Shown: positions 1-7,841 of the stretch, one piece after another
How positions within the stretch are numbered: position 1 is the first letter of the stretch
Layout of the letters: every line of letters starts with the position of its first letter
From: AWTP1-13 sp963827545
GTDB lineage: Bacteria; Pseudomonadota; Alphaproteobacteria; Rhizobiales; Hyphomicrobiaceae
Assembly: GCA_963827545.1 (NCBI GenBank)
Contig: CAWHBI010000025.1
Coordinates: forward strand, 8,756-72,755
DNA length: 64,000 bases
Direction of reading: 5' to 3'
Notes under the pieces: model-generated
Database searches by the model: none
The model's input: only the letters and a program-made list of their open reading frames with translations
Told to the model about the DNA's origin: nothing
Made by a program: the position numbers and the translations under genes

Positions 1-105
1 GGCTTGGATATCGGCAGCATCATCGGCCAGATCATCGCCGGCGGCGCCAGCGGCGGCATCCTCACGGCGGTCGTGGGTATGATCCGGCAGGCGATGGCCC
101 GCTAG
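1..105 (+). CDS. C-terminal end of a small glycine-rich protein (5' end outside window)
   Basis: The first frame is open from base 1 to a TAG at 103-105 and encodes 34 residues. They are rich in glycine, alanine and isoleucine (IIGQIIAGGASGGIL) and end in a short basic tail, RQAMAR. The pattern resembles the C terminus of small one- or two-helix membrane-associated proteins common in Rhizobiales. The start lies upstream of the window, so neither length nor function can be judged. Confidence 0.5.
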   Translation, partial: GLDIGSIIGQIIAGGASGGILTAVVGMIRQAMAR

Positions 106-136
106 CCAGGCCCGTCCGGCGATACCTGTCCGTCGA

Positions 137-334
137 CTACGCGCCGCGGAGTGCTGATCGATCGATCTGGCGCCTCAGCCATGTCACGGCGGCTTCCGCC
201 GTGACAAACAGCTTGTTGTGCTGAAGGACGTGATCCAGATAGACCAGCCAGCCACTGCCATGGTTCAGCGTGGCGATGCTGTGGCCGCGATAGCTATCCG
301 ACCAAAAACTGTCGGTCTGGTTGAGCGTCTGCAT
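137..334 (-). CDS. small conserved-looking hypothetical protein
   Basis: A 65-residue ORF with an even mix of polar and aromatic residues (HSIATLNHGSGWLVYLDHVL, then AAVTWLRRQIDR). The layout suggests a compact alpha/beta fold: two short strands followed by a helix. It has no signal peptide and no known catalytic motif. I have the impression of similar short proteins in Rhizobiales but cannot name a family. About 275 bases without a recognisable gene separate it from the flavoprotein gene that follows. Confidence 0.5.
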   Translation of the reverse strand: MQTLNQTDSFWSDSYRGHSIATLNHGSGWLVYLDHVLQHNKLFVTAEAAVTWLRRQIDRSALRGA

Positions 335-609
335 TTTGCCTGCCTCATGATCATCCTTTGACGCCCTTCCTGGGCCTCAATCATTGGCAGAGAAACGCGT
401 CTCGTCTCTCTCGCGTTCCACTCCCCCGCCGACCCCTGTCGCCGTTACCAGGCTTGGATGGGTCGTGCACCCGTGGTCGAGAATCACATATCCAGTGTGA
501 AAGTATGCTGAACAAGGACCGTCAGCGACGCTGTGTAAAAGCGCCGCGGCTGGGGGTTTGGTGAATTTCTTGCGCCAAAGTCACCCGATGGACACGCTTT
601 CGGCGACAC

Positions 610-2343
610 TTATCCGACTTTAGTCGCTACCGGGTCTAACAGCCCTGCCACGTGCCGCGCGGCGATGTAGCCGAAGGTCATGGCTGGCCCGATGGTGATG
701 CCGGCTGCCGGATATGTCCCGCCCATCACGCTCGCCGCATCGTTGCCCACCGCATAGAGACCGGCGATGGGCTGGCCGTCGCTGCCAACGACCTGCGCGT
801 GAGCGTTGGTGGCGATGCCGGCGAAAGTGCCGAGCTCACCCGGCACCACGCGCACGGCATAGAACGGCGGCGTCTCCAGCGGTGCGATGCACGGATTTGG
901 CGCATGCCCGGGCGCACCATTGAAGCGCTGATAAGCGTCCGAGCCGCGCTGGAACTCGGGGTCCTCGCCGCAGCGCGCCGGCGCGTTGAAGGCCGCAACG
1001 GTGCAATCGAGGCCCTCCGCATCGATGCCGCAGGCACGCGCAAGGTCTCGGATGGTGTCGCCGCGCCTGATGTAGCTGGACCTGAGGAACGGCGCGACGC
1101 GCATCGGTGCCGGTCCCAGCGCTCCGAGCCCGAAGCGGCGGATCGCGCGATGATCGCAAACGATCCAGGCCTCGACAACAGGATCATTGCGACAGGTCTC
1201 GATCATCGCCGGGACGAATACATGGTAGGACCTGGCCTCATTGACGAAGCGTCTGCCGCGTCGATCGACGCTGATGTAGCCAGGTTTGCCGCGCTCGAAG
1301 AAATGCGGGAATGGAATGGTGGAGCCGTCCGGCTGTGGCACCAGCGACACCGGGGTCCAGGCGGCCGGCTGGTGCACCTCGTCGTAGAAGCGGCCGCCGG
1401 CCGATTGCGCCAGCCGCAGGCCGTCGCCGGTATTCCCGGGCGGCGGCAGCTGGATGTGGTTCTTGCCGGCGGCGAGATGCGCATAGACTTGGCGCTTGAG
1501 GGCGTCGTTCGCGGGGAAGCCGCCGCACGCCAGCACCACGCCGCGTCGTGCCTCGACCCGGACGCGTGCGCCCTCCCGCTCGACGATCGCGCCGGCAATG
1601 CGGCCCGCATCGCTCACCAGCGCGACCATGGGCGAGGACAGCCACAGGGGGATGCCGCGCGCGAACGCGCTCACGGCCAGCCGCGCGATCAGGGCGTTGC
1701 CGTTGACGAGGCGCGTGCCGCGGCTATGGCTCAGTCGGTCGCGGGCATGGCGTGCCACCATGCGGGCGACGTGCAGCGCCGATTTGGCCGACTGCGTCAT
1801 GCGGAAGACATGGGGCAGGTCGTTGCGACCCACCATCATGCCGCCCAGCGGCATCATGGTTGCGAGCGCCGGCCGCAATCTCTCGAACCAGGGGCCCAGC
1901 TTGCGGCCGTCGTACTCGTTGGGAACAAGTGAGCGGCCGCCCTGCGAGGCGCCCGGCTCGTCGGGGTGATAGTCGGCCCAAGTGGCGGCCAGCTCGTAGG
2001 AGACGAAGCCTTCCCGCTCGAAGACGTCCAGCATGACCGCCGCATGATCGACGAACGCCTCGGCCTTGGCGCGATCGAGCCGGTTGCCGACGTGGGCCGT
2101 GAGATAGGTGAGCGCGTCGTCCCGCCGCTCGGCAATGCCCGCGGCTTCCTGGTGATGGTTCAGGGGAATCCAGACCACGCCGGCCGAATATGCGGTCGTG
2201 CCGCCAAACAGCGGCTCCTTCTCCACCATGACGACATCGAGCCCGTGCAGGCGGGCGGTGAGCGCAGCGGCAAAGCCGGCTGCCCCGGAGCCCGCCACCA
2301 GCACATCGCAGGCGATGGAGCCGTGGTGCGGCGGTTCGTTCAC
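610..2343 (-). CDS. FAD-dependent oxidoreductase, 3-ketosteroid-delta1-dehydrogenase/fumarate reductase-like
   Basis: A 577-residue flavoprotein of the FAD_binding_2 superfamily. The N-terminal dinucleotide-binding motif GSGAAG lies near residues 18-23 and is followed by the acidic strand end VVMVEKE and the GGTTAYSAG loop. The C-terminal FAD motif contains YAVGNDAASVMGG and TYPAAGITIGPAMTFGY, the pattern seen in KstD-type dehydrogenases. A delta1-dehydrogenation of a ketosteroid or similar cyclic ketone is plausible but the substrate is unknown. The frame is open further upstream (to 2397), but a GTG at 2343 overlaps the stop of the EVE-domain gene by four bases (GTGA), which favours this start and implies translational coupling. 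Confidence 0.85.
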   Translation of the reverse strand: MNEPPHHGSIACDVLVAGSGAAGFAAALTARLHGLDVVMVEKEPLFGGTTAYSAGVVWIPLNHHQEAAGIAERRDDALTYLTAHVGNRLDRAKAEAFVDHAAVMLDVFEREGFVSYELAATWADYHPDEPGASQGGRSLVPNEYDGRKLGPWFERLRPALATMMPLGGMMVGRNDLPHVFRMTQSAKSALHVARMVARHARDRLSHSRGTRLVNGNALIARLAVSAFARGIPLWLSSPMVALVSDAGRIAGAIVEREGARVRVEARRGVVLACGGFPANDALKRQVYAHLAAGKNHIQLPPPGNTGDGLRLAQSAGGRFYDEVHQPAAWTPVSLVPQPDGSTIPFPHFFERGKPGYISVDRRGRRFVNEARSYHVFVPAMIETCRNDPVVEAWIVCDHRAIRRFGLGALGPAPMRVAPFLRSSYIRRGDTIRDLARACGIDAEGLDCTVAAFNAPARCGEDPEFQRGSDAYQRFNGAPGHAPNPCIAPLETPPFYAVRVVPGELGTFAGIATNAHAQVVGSDGQPIAGLYAVGNDAASVMGGTYPAAGITIGPAMTFGYIAARHVAGLLDPVATKVG

Positions 2344-2843
2344 TGGGCGGTAATCTTCCTGGCATCGAGGCCGCCCATGCGGCACACCTCTTGCCATTCA
2401 TCGGGCGTCACCGGCTGGACCGAGAGCCGCGCGGTACGCACCAGCGCCATGTTGGCAAGCTTCGGATTGGCCTTCGCTGCCGCCAGGGTCACCGGCTGGG
2501 GCACATCGCAGACGGCGCGCACATCGACGCACTTCCAGATGCCCGTGTCATCCTTGGCGTCGGGATGGGCGGTTGCGCACACCTCGACGATGCCGACGAT
2601 CTCTTTGTCATCGCCCGTGTGATAGAAGAACCCGAGATCGCCCAGGCGCATCGCCTTCATGTTGTTGCGCGCGACAAAGTTGCGAACGCCGTCCCACGGC
2701 TCACCCTTCTTGCCGCGCGCCTTCTGCATCTCCCAGGAGTGCGTATCTGCTTCCGTCTTGAACAGCCAATAGGAGGGCCCGGAGTTGCGGCGCGACGACT
2801 CGACACTATCTGAACCAGATAGTGTCTTGGTTTTTCTAGGCAT
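2340..2843 (-). CDS. EVE domain-containing protein
   Basis: A 167-residue protein with an EVE domain (PUA-like fold, thymocyte nuclear protein 1 family) from about residue 24 to the end. Diagnostic stretches are YWLFKTEADTHSW, WDGVRNFVARNNM, and FYHTGDDKEIVGIVEV. EVE domains bind modified bases in DNA or RNA; the ligand here is not known. The first 20 or so residues are a polar extension. It is the first gene of a two-gene unit, its TGA overlapping the GTG of the flavoprotein gene. The genes on its upstream side run in the opposite direction. Confidence 0.9.
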   Translation of the reverse strand: MPRKTKTLSGSDSVESSRRNSGPSYWLFKTEADTHSWEMQKARGKKGEPWDGVRNFVARNNMKAMRLGDLGFFYHTGDDKEIVGIVEVCATAHPDAKDDTGIWKCVDVRAVCDVPQPVTLAAAKANPKLANMALVRTARLSVQPVTPDEWQEVCRMGGLDARKITAQ

Positions 2844-2978
2844 TAGGTGCGACTCCTAAGTCTCAAGAAGAACCACTTCATCTCATCCAAGCTCACTCCA
2901 AGTCACCGCTCCCGCGTGACGAGCGCGTAATGAAAAGGTCGAACTTGAAGGTCATCACGCGGCCTATGCGAGGGAAGC

Positions 2979-3119
2979 ATGGCTCAGCATACTGTGGCGG
3001 CTAACGAGATCGCAATCAAGGCGTTGCGATGCCCGGAAGGCAAAGCGCGCGCCGCTTGCCACGTCGACGGTCATGGCAATGATGGTCTCAAGATTCTACG
3101 TGGAACGGCTGGGTGGTAG
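2979..3119 (+). pseudogene. possible remnant of an integrase N terminus
   Basis: A 46-codon reading frame starts with ATG and reads MAQHTVAANEIAIKAL, then a charged stretch, then HVDGHGNDGLKIL. This loosely resembles the N-terminal arm-binding segment of tyrosine recombinases, where a DGDGLYL-type motif follows the first helix. The frame stops at once after TAGW, where an integrase would continue, so at best it is a truncated remnant. It lies at the left edge of the mercury-related block, where an integrase scar would be expected. The resemblance is weak; it could be an unrelated small ORF. Confidence 0.25.
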
Positions 3120-3250
3120 TGCTTCAGCGACGGCCGCCGCGACGAGCCTTTTTCGTTCTCGCTCTCGCGACCGTGATCGTGCTCGCTGCACTCGTTGTAG
3201 CTCACTATGGGCCCCAGATGACACGATACCTCTTGTCTCTGAGGCGATAG
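3119..3250 (+). CDS. small single-helix membrane protein upstream of merF
   Basis: A 43-residue ORF with a GTG start that overlaps the preceding TAG by one base and stops three bases before the merF start. It has a basic N terminus (LQRRPPRR), one hydrophobic segment FFVLALATVIVLAALVVAHY, and a basic tail. The topology is that of a one-pass inner-membrane peptide. The tight spacing to merF suggests one transcription unit. No family is recognised, and the start is a guess because other GTG codons lie just upstream. Confidence 0.4.
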   Translation: MLQRRPPRRAFFVLALATVIVLAALVVAHYGPQMTRYLLSLRR

Positions 3251-3253
3251 CTT

Positions 3254-3463
3254 GTGATGCCTACCAACCGACTTCTCGCTGTTGGGATGATCGGGACCGT
3301 GATCGCTGCCGTATGCTGCTTCACACCCGCTCTCGTCATTCTTCTTGGAGCGCTGGGGCTCTCTGCATTGGTCGGTCTGCTCGATTTCGTTCTGCTTCCC
3401 GCTCTGGCAATCTTCGCAACCATCACGGTCTATGCGCTATGGAAACGACACCGGTCGAACTGA
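3254..3463 (+). CDS. merF: mercury transporter MerF
   Basis: A 69-residue, two-helix inner-membrane protein of the MerF family, which carries Hg(II) into the cytoplasm for reduction by MerA. The first helix ends in CCFTPALVILLGALGLSAL; the Cys pair before FTP is the characteristic metal-relay motif. The second helix is LLPALAIFATITVYALW. MerF proteins also carry a second Cys pair near the C terminus; here the tail is KRHRSN with no cysteine. The start is GTG followed by ATG. No merA, merR, merT or merP is visible nearby, so this may be part of an incomplete mer cassette or a broader thiol-metal uptake unit. Confidence 0.88.
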   Translation: MMPTNRLLAVGMIGTVIAAVCCFTPALVILLGALGLSALVGLLDFVLLPALAIFATITVYALWKRHRSN

Positions 3464-3690
3464 ATTCGACGATCACCTGCCCGCACTGTGGACATTCAGC
3501 AACCGAGACCATGCCGACCGATGCATGCGTCGGTTTCTATCCTTGCAAGGGCTGTGGCAAGACACTCCGGCCTAAGCAGGGGGATTGTTGCGTGTTTTGC
3601 TCCCACGGGTCCGTGCCGTGTCCGCCCATCCAGGAGGAACGCGCGGGCGGTGAACCAGCCTCCTGCCGTGACGGTGACTCTCATGGCTGA
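3439..3690 (+). CDS. GDCCVxC domain-containing protein
   Basis: An 83-residue cysteine-rich protein that begins inside the 3' end of merF (25-base overlap). It has an ITCPHCGH zinc-ribbon-like Cys pair near residue 13, a second pair in FYPCKGCGK, and the signature GDCCVFCSHGSVPCPP. This signature defines a small family, some members of which carry selenocysteine in the motif; here all positions are ordinary Cys codons. Family members are often encoded beside mer genes, and overlap with merF supports a role in metal or thiol handling. The biochemical function is unknown to me. The frame is open far upstream but the ATG inside merF fits the conserved length. Confidence 0.8.
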   Translation: METTPVELNSTITCPHCGHSATETMPTDACVGFYPCKGCGKTLRPKQGDCCVFCSHGSVPCPPIQEERAGGEPASCRDGDSHG

Positions 3691-4075
3691 GGAAAATAGC
3701 AACTGTGTTGATGATCGATCTGCAGATTGGGCGGGCAATTGGGGGATGCTTGCCGCTTTATGGGGCATACCAGCCGCCGCAATGCTCGCAGCTTCATTTG
3801 CGGAGCCGACACTTCGAGCAGTGATCTGGACGGGTATGCTGATTTGGATGGGAGTAGCGTGCCTGCTGAACGCACGGCGCTGCGATCGCACCCACTGCCG
3901 CTTTACAGGCCCGTTCTTCATGGTGATGGCGGCGCTCGTAGTCGCCTACGCTGCCGGCGTCCTGCCGCTCGGACCCTATGGGTGGGTGGTCCTTGGCGTG
4001 GCTACCGCAATCGGGAACACGCTAATTTGGTGGGGGAGCGAGCGCATCCTCGGCGCATACGGGAGACCACGCTGA
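3683..4075 (+). CDS. multi-pass membrane protein of the merF/GDCCVxC cluster
   Basis: A 130-residue membrane protein starting with ATG inside the last codons of the GDCCVxC gene (8-base overlap). It has four likely transmembrane helices (around residues 20-38, 46-64, 79-97 and 102-118) and a conserved-looking cytoplasmic or periplasmic loop RRCDRTHCRFTGPFF with two cysteines between helices two and three. Cys-rich loops between helices are typical of metal transporters, and the operon context fits, but no known family is recognised. Confidence 0.65.
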   Translation: MAEENSNCVDDRSADWAGNWGMLAALWGIPAAAMLAASFAEPTLRAVIWTGMLIWMGVACLLNARRCDRTHCRFTGPFFMVMAALVVAYAAGVLPLGPYGWVVLGVATAIGNTLIWWGSERILGAYGRPR

Positions 4076-4278
4076 TCGCGGGTCACAAATTCTGGATGGC
4101 GAGCACACGGCTTTTGCACGTGAAGCGCATCACGGATGTTGCGCGTAGTGGTTGGTGGTGTTGATGGTTGTTGCGGTAGTCTGCATGTCTGGTGGCGTAG
4201 CTTGAACAGTTTGGTCCCGAAGTACTACTAGTAGTGCACGGGCGCGCGTTTTCCGCGCTGCTACAAACGATCTACGTC

Positions 4279-4653
4279 GTGCACAAGATAACTTTCGCCG
4301 TGTTGGTGCTGGCGGGCGCTCTCGTAGCGCAAGGTGGCAGCCTGCGTGCGGCCGAGCTTGTGATGTTCGAGGAGCCTAACTGTCCTTGGTGCCGACGTTG
4401 GCACGCCGAAATCGGTCCAGCATATTCGCTCACGGCCGAAGGGCAGGCGGCGCCACTGCGCCGGTCTCACATTCGGGATCAGGCGCACGTCGGCGTATTG
4501 CTTGAACGGTCGATAACCGTAACGCCGACATTTGTTCTGGCAGACGAAGGACGCGAGATCGGGCGGATTGTCGGCTACCCAGGCGAGGAATTTTTCTACG
4601 GCCTGCTCGCTAACCTTCTCAAGTCCAAGTCACGACACCTCCAGAGCCGGTAG
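4279..4653 (+). CDS. SoxS-like periplasmic thioredoxin-fold protein
   Basis: A secreted thioredoxin-like protein of about 124 residues. From a GTG at 4279 it has a signal peptide (KITFAVLVLAGALVAQ, cleavage near LRAA), then the redox motif EEPNCPWCRRW with a CPWC active site, and the cis-proline strand VTPTFVLAD followed by GREIGRIVGYPG. This is the pattern of SoxS-type thioredoxins, which keep periplasmic sulfur-oxidation proteins reduced. No sox genes are nearby, so it may serve the neighbouring metal/thiol genes. The frame is open to a GTG at 4234, but the later start gives a better signal peptide. Confidence 0.72.
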   Translation: MHKITFAVLVLAGALVAQGGSLRAAELVMFEEPNCPWCRRWHAEIGPAYSLTAEGQAAPLRRSHIRDQAHVGVLLERSITVTPTFVLADEGREIGRIVGYPGEEFFYGLLANLLKSKSRHLQSR

Positions 4654-4679
4654 GAGCGGTGCCAACGAGCTAGCTCGAC

Positions 4680-4800
4680 TCATGGGCGGATGATGACGGT
4701 GCCGAGTTGGACGAGTTGCTTGACTTCGGTCGGGGAGAGGGCACGGTTGCAGATGCGGAAGTCGTCCATAACGCCTTGAAAGATGAAACCATTCCACGAA
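4680..4800 (-). pseudogene. C-terminal remnant of a LamG/concanavalin-like domain protein
   Basis: The minus strand reads GVMDDFRICNRALSPTEVKQ and then about ten more residues to a TGA at 4680. This matches the last strands of LamG-type domains in secreted proteins, usually written as MDDVRIYNRALSAAEIKQL. Only about 38 residues are recognisable; upstream codons do not continue the domain. It is therefore a decayed fragment, consistent with the region being an insertion-prone accessory block. Confidence 0.5.
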
Positions 4801-5159
4801 CATCGCGGGCGGGCTCTTGGCCGCCGACCAACTTGACAGGTTGGAGGCGGTGCTCGGATGCAAGCTCCCGCAGGTACGGGCTGCATCTATTGAACTAAGC
4901 GCGCCTGCTGGGCACGTGGGGGACCGAGCTGCTTTACATCGCCATCCTGACCGACAAACCGCAGAGCTTAGGAAGCGTTAGGCACTGTCCTCGCGGCTCA
5001 GCGGAGAGACGCGAGTTACGAGGTGGCCAGACGGGACTGGGGTGCGTTCGGCTTCGCGTCGTTCCGCGCTGACAACAAAAGGCCGGCGCATGGGTCGCGC
5101 CGGCGCAGTGCATTTTACACCTTTGCCGAGGCGCAGCGGGTGCGCCGGGTGGCGGCACG
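4801..5159. other. non-coding stretch, no gene recognised
   Basis: About 360 bases between the LamG remnant and the membrane protein gene at 5160. Short open frames exist on both strands but none has a convincing start, protein-like composition or family resemblance. It may be decayed sequence of the same accessory block. Confidence 0.4.
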
Positions 5160-5660
5160 CTAGTTGTGGTCGCCGACGCCGATCGTCCGGCGCAACGTCC
5201 TGGCGTTGATCAAGATTGCAACGACCGCCTGTGTCATGCTGATCAGAGTCAGCATGAGAAACTCGGTGTTGTTGAAGATAGCGAGTGGTCTGACGCCCGC
5301 TGCCCCCAGCGCGAACAGGAGCACCTGGAGACCTGCGATTGCAGCCATCAGAATGGCCTCGACGGTGTTATCGATGCCCGGATGGGAGACTCGCAACTGC
5401 TCGGCCATCGCCATCATGGCCGCGCCGACCATGAGCACCTCGACCCACGTCAGCTGGTACCCACCCCATTGCAGCAAGATCGCTCGGGGATCCGAGAAGA
5501 TGAACCTGCCGGCTATGTAGAGAACCAGAATGTACAAGAAGCCGGGGACGAATTTGAATGGCATGCTTCTGGGCACACCCTGGACATTCAGGACAGTCGC
5601 GGTGCTTGCCAGCGGGCCATCTGAGCTTCTGGCTGACGTTCTTGCCATCTGACCCTCCAT
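5160..5660 (-). CDS. predicted four-helix inner-membrane protein
   Basis: A protein of up to 166 residues with a polar N-terminal tail and four hydrophobic segments: FVPGFLYILVLYIAGRFIF, the segment around LTWVEVLMVGAAMMAMAEQL, AILMAAIAGLQVLLFALGAA, and the segment around FLMLTLISMTQAVVAILINA. It ends in a basic/polar tail RTLRRTIGVGDHN. Alternative starts are ATG at 5648 and at 5564; the last would remove the polar tail but keep all helices. I do not recognise the family. About 240 bases with no gene separate it from the GST gene. Confidence 0.6.
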   Translation of the reverse strand: MEGQMARTSARSSDGPLASTATVLNVQGVPRSMPFKFVPGFLYILVLYIAGRFIFSDPRAILLQWGGYQLTWVEVLMVGAAMMAMAEQLRVSHPGIDNTVEAILMAAIAGLQVLLFALGAAGVRPLAIFNNTEFLMLTLISMTQAVVAILINARTLRRTIGVGDHN

Positions 5661-5902
5661 TGCTGCTCGCAGCCGCGCGCACTTCCCGGAAATGGGCTCG
5701 CACGCGCAGTACTGCGAGGGATGCCTGTTACGTAGGTCGCCGGTAGCAGTCTTTCAATGAGGCCGGAAAGCAATAGGCGTGTCAGAAAGGGAACATCCGG
5801 CAAATCTGTAGCCGAGCACAACAAAGTCCGGACTCCTCCCAGAACCTGCCGGAGTTTGACGCGCTCAATTTCCGCAATGGGAAGCGGACGTTTGGCAACT
5901 CC

Positions 5903-6484
5903 CTACGCCGGCAGCTCGTAGCCTATTGCTGCCTCAATCTCACATGTCTTTCGCACCGCCGGACGCTCCATCATGCGCTGGTAGTGCGCGTCAAGGTTGG
6001 GAAACTCGCCGGGGGCCGGGTGGAGGGAGTTGAAGAAGCGCCAGTACAAGCGAAACAGATGGATGTCGGCGATTGAATACTCGCCAATCGCCCAGCTTCG
6101 CTTGCCCAGCCGTTGGTCGGCGATGGCATAGACCTTGCGCGCACGCTCGATGCCGCGCCGGCGTGCGGGATGGAGGGTGGCGGCGATGAACGACATCCAG
6201 GAGATTGCCTGGGCGTCGGCTTCGAGGTCATTGGCCGGCAGGAGCCCGGCGGCCGGAAAGCGCTTGGCCAGATAGTACAGAATGGCGGCGACCTCGGTGA
6301 GCGCGCGTCCGTCGATGACGAGCGTCGGGACTTTGCCTTCAGGGTTCACCGCAAGGAACTCCGGGCCGCGCGTCTCCGTCCGGGAGAACGAGAGCGGCTT
6401 GGCCTCGAACGGCGCGCCGACCTCGTGCAAGGCGATGTGCGCCGCCATCGAGCTGGAGCCCGGCGCGAAGTAGAGGGTGAGCAT
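5903..6484 (-). CDS. glutathione S-transferase family protein
   Basis: A 193-residue cytosolic GST. The N-terminal thioredoxin-like domain starts MLTLYFAPGSSSMAAHIALH, the loop expected to bind the glutathione thiol, and contains the cis-Pro segment GKVPTLVIDG followed by LTEVAAILYYLA. The all-helical C-terminal domain includes the N-capping box region WAIGEYSIADIHLF. The protein is likely to conjugate or transfer glutathione to electrophiles; the substrate is unknown. The gene lies next to a glutathionyl-hydroquinone reductase gene on the same strand, suggesting a shared glutathione theme. Confidence 0.88.
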   Translation of the reverse strand: MLTLYFAPGSSSMAAHIALHEVGAPFEAKPLSFSRTETRGPEFLAVNPEGKVPTLVIDGRALTEVAAILYYLAKRFPAAGLLPANDLEADAQAISWMSFIAATLHPARRRGIERARKVYAIADQRLGKRSWAIGEYSIADIHLFRLYWRFFNSLHPAPGEFPNLDAHYQRMMERPAVRKTCEIEAAIGYELPA

Positions 6485-6540
6485 CGGCGCCTCCGGTCAA
6501 ACTGGCAAGAATCCAAGGTTATCCGTCGCAAGCATCAAAT

Positions 6541-6825
6541 CTATCCGCTTAGCCCGCTTTCTCTTTGTGGTTCGTCCCGGCCCGTTCCCTGCCGGACCAG
6601 TTCAGCCCGCTCCTCCAGCGTCAGCCAGACTTCCGGACGGGCGTACAGGCGTAGTTCCTCCGCCTCCTTGATCACCGACGTCAGCGCCGTGGCATCAATG
6701 CCCGGTCTGGAACTCTCGAGGCTTTCTCGCATTCCGCCAGCAGCCCTGCATGGTTTTCTCGGCATTAGGAAGGCCTCCTGACCCTTGGCGCTCCAACGCG
6801 TCATCAGTCTTTGAACGAAGCTCAC
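6541..6825 (-). CDS. small hypothetical protein
   Basis: An ORF of up to 94 residues between two glutathione-related genes on the same strand. The C-terminal part, from an internal ATG at 6732, reads IDATALTSVIKEAEELRLYA and then RPEVWLTLEERAELVRQ, a charged helix-rich stretch that looks protein-like, while the N-terminal part is less convincing. The most likely start is therefore internal (6765 or 6732). No family is recognised. Confidence 0.38.
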   Translation of the reverse strand: MSFVQRLMTRWSAKGQEAFLMPRKPCRAAGGMRESLESSRPGIDATALTSVIKEAEELRLYARPEVWLTLEERAELVRQGTGRDEPQRESGLSG

Positions 6826-6843
6826 GCGACCTCCCCTGCCGGC

Positions 6844-7839
6844 TCAGCCGTGCAATGCGGCGCCCAGCCTCTCCCGGCCGTGGGGCGCATCGTAGTCGAT
6901 CGTAGGGCCCACCGGAACGATGCGGGTCGGATTGATGGTCGTGTGGCTCATGTAGTAGTGGCGCTTGATGTGGGTGAGGTTCACGGTCTCGCGCACCCGC
7001 GGCCACTGATAGAGGTCGCGTGTGTAGGCGAACAGGTTGGGATAGTCGGTGAGCCGGCGGACATTGCACTTGAAGTGCCCGACATAGACGGGGTCGAACC
7101 GCACCAGCGTGGTGAAGAGGCGCCAGTCGGCCTCCGTCGGCTCGGGCCCCAGCAGAAAGCGCCGTTCGCGCAGACGCTCATCGAGCCAGTCCAGCGTCTC
7201 GAACAGGGGACCGACCGCCGCTTCGTAGGCCTCCTGGGTGGTAGCGAAGCCGGCCTTGTAGACGCCGTTGTTGACGGTCTCGTAGATGCGCGCGTTGAGC
7301 GCGTCGATCTCGGCTCGCAGCGGCTCGGGGTAGTAGTCGCCGGGCTCCGCGCCCACCGCATCGAAGGCGGCGTTGAACATGCGGATGATTTCGCTCAACT
7401 CGTTGTTGACGATGGTGCCCCGCTCCTTGTCCCAGAGAACGGGCACGGTAGCCCGCCCGCTGTAACGAGGATCGGCCCGCGTGTAGAGCTGGTGGATGTA
7501 GGAGACTTGGTTGACCGTGTCCGGCGCCACGCCCTCACCCGGTGCGAAGGTCCAGCCGTTTTCCGCCATCAGCCAGTGCGTCACCGATACGCCGATCATG
7601 GCCTCGAGGCCCTTGAGGGCGCGCAGGATCAGCGTGCGGCAGGCCCACGGGCAGGCGAGGGAAACGTAGAGATGGTAGCGCCCCGGCGCCGCCTTGAAGC
7701 CGCCCTCGCCTGACGGCCCCGCCGATCCGTCTGCCGTGATCCAGTTGCGGAAGCTGCTCCCGGCGCGCACGAAGCGGCCGCCGCTGCCGCGCGTGTCGTA
7801 CCATTTGTCGTGCCAGACGCCGTCGACGAGAACGCCCAT
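6844..7839 (-). CDS. glutathionyl-hydroquinone reductase (YqjG/ECM4/PcpF family)
   Basis: A 331-residue omega-class-like GST that reduces glutathionyl-hydroquinones. The catalytic cysteine sits in the family motif LACPWACRT at about residue 65, with the preceding RYHLYVSLA strand. Conserved stretches RATVPVLWDKERGTIVNNEL and GVYKAGFATTQEAYE, and the C-terminal HFKCNVRRLTDYPNL with YPNLFAYTRDLYQ, are typical. The ATG at 7839 is three bases from the stop of the broken gcvPB, so the gene may be transcribed as the tail of the gcv operon. Confidence 0.92.
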   Translation of the reverse strand: MGVLVDGVWHDKWYDTRGSGGRFVRAGSSFRNWITADGSAGPSGEGGFKAAPGRYHLYVSLACPWACRTLILRALKGLEAMIGVSVTHWLMAENGWTFAPGEGVAPDTVNQVSYIHQLYTRADPRYSGRATVPVLWDKERGTIVNNELSEIIRMFNAAFDAVGAEPGDYYPEPLRAEIDALNARIYETVNNGVYKAGFATTQEAYEAAVGPLFETLDWLDERLRERRFLLGPEPTEADWRLFTTLVRFDPVYVGHFKCNVRRLTDYPNLFAYTRDLYQWPRVRETVNLTHIKRHYYMSHTTINPTRIVPVGPTIDYDAPHGRERLGAALHG

Positions 7840-7841
7840 CT

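Noticed and set aside
358..564. 68-codon ORF on the plus strand
   Set aside because: Composition is Arg/Pro/Ser-rich with no ribosome site or motif; it appears to be chance in GC-rich intergenic sequence.
652..1932. 426-codon ORF on the plus strand opposite the flavoprotein
   Set aside because: It is the antisense frame of a conserved FAD enzyme. Its composition (long Ala/Arg/His runs) and lack of any motif are typical of high-GC shadow frames.
2844..2978. MerR operator upstream of the merF cluster
   Set aside because: The stretch has no long dyad with 19-base promoter spacing typical of MerR sites, and no merR gene is near.
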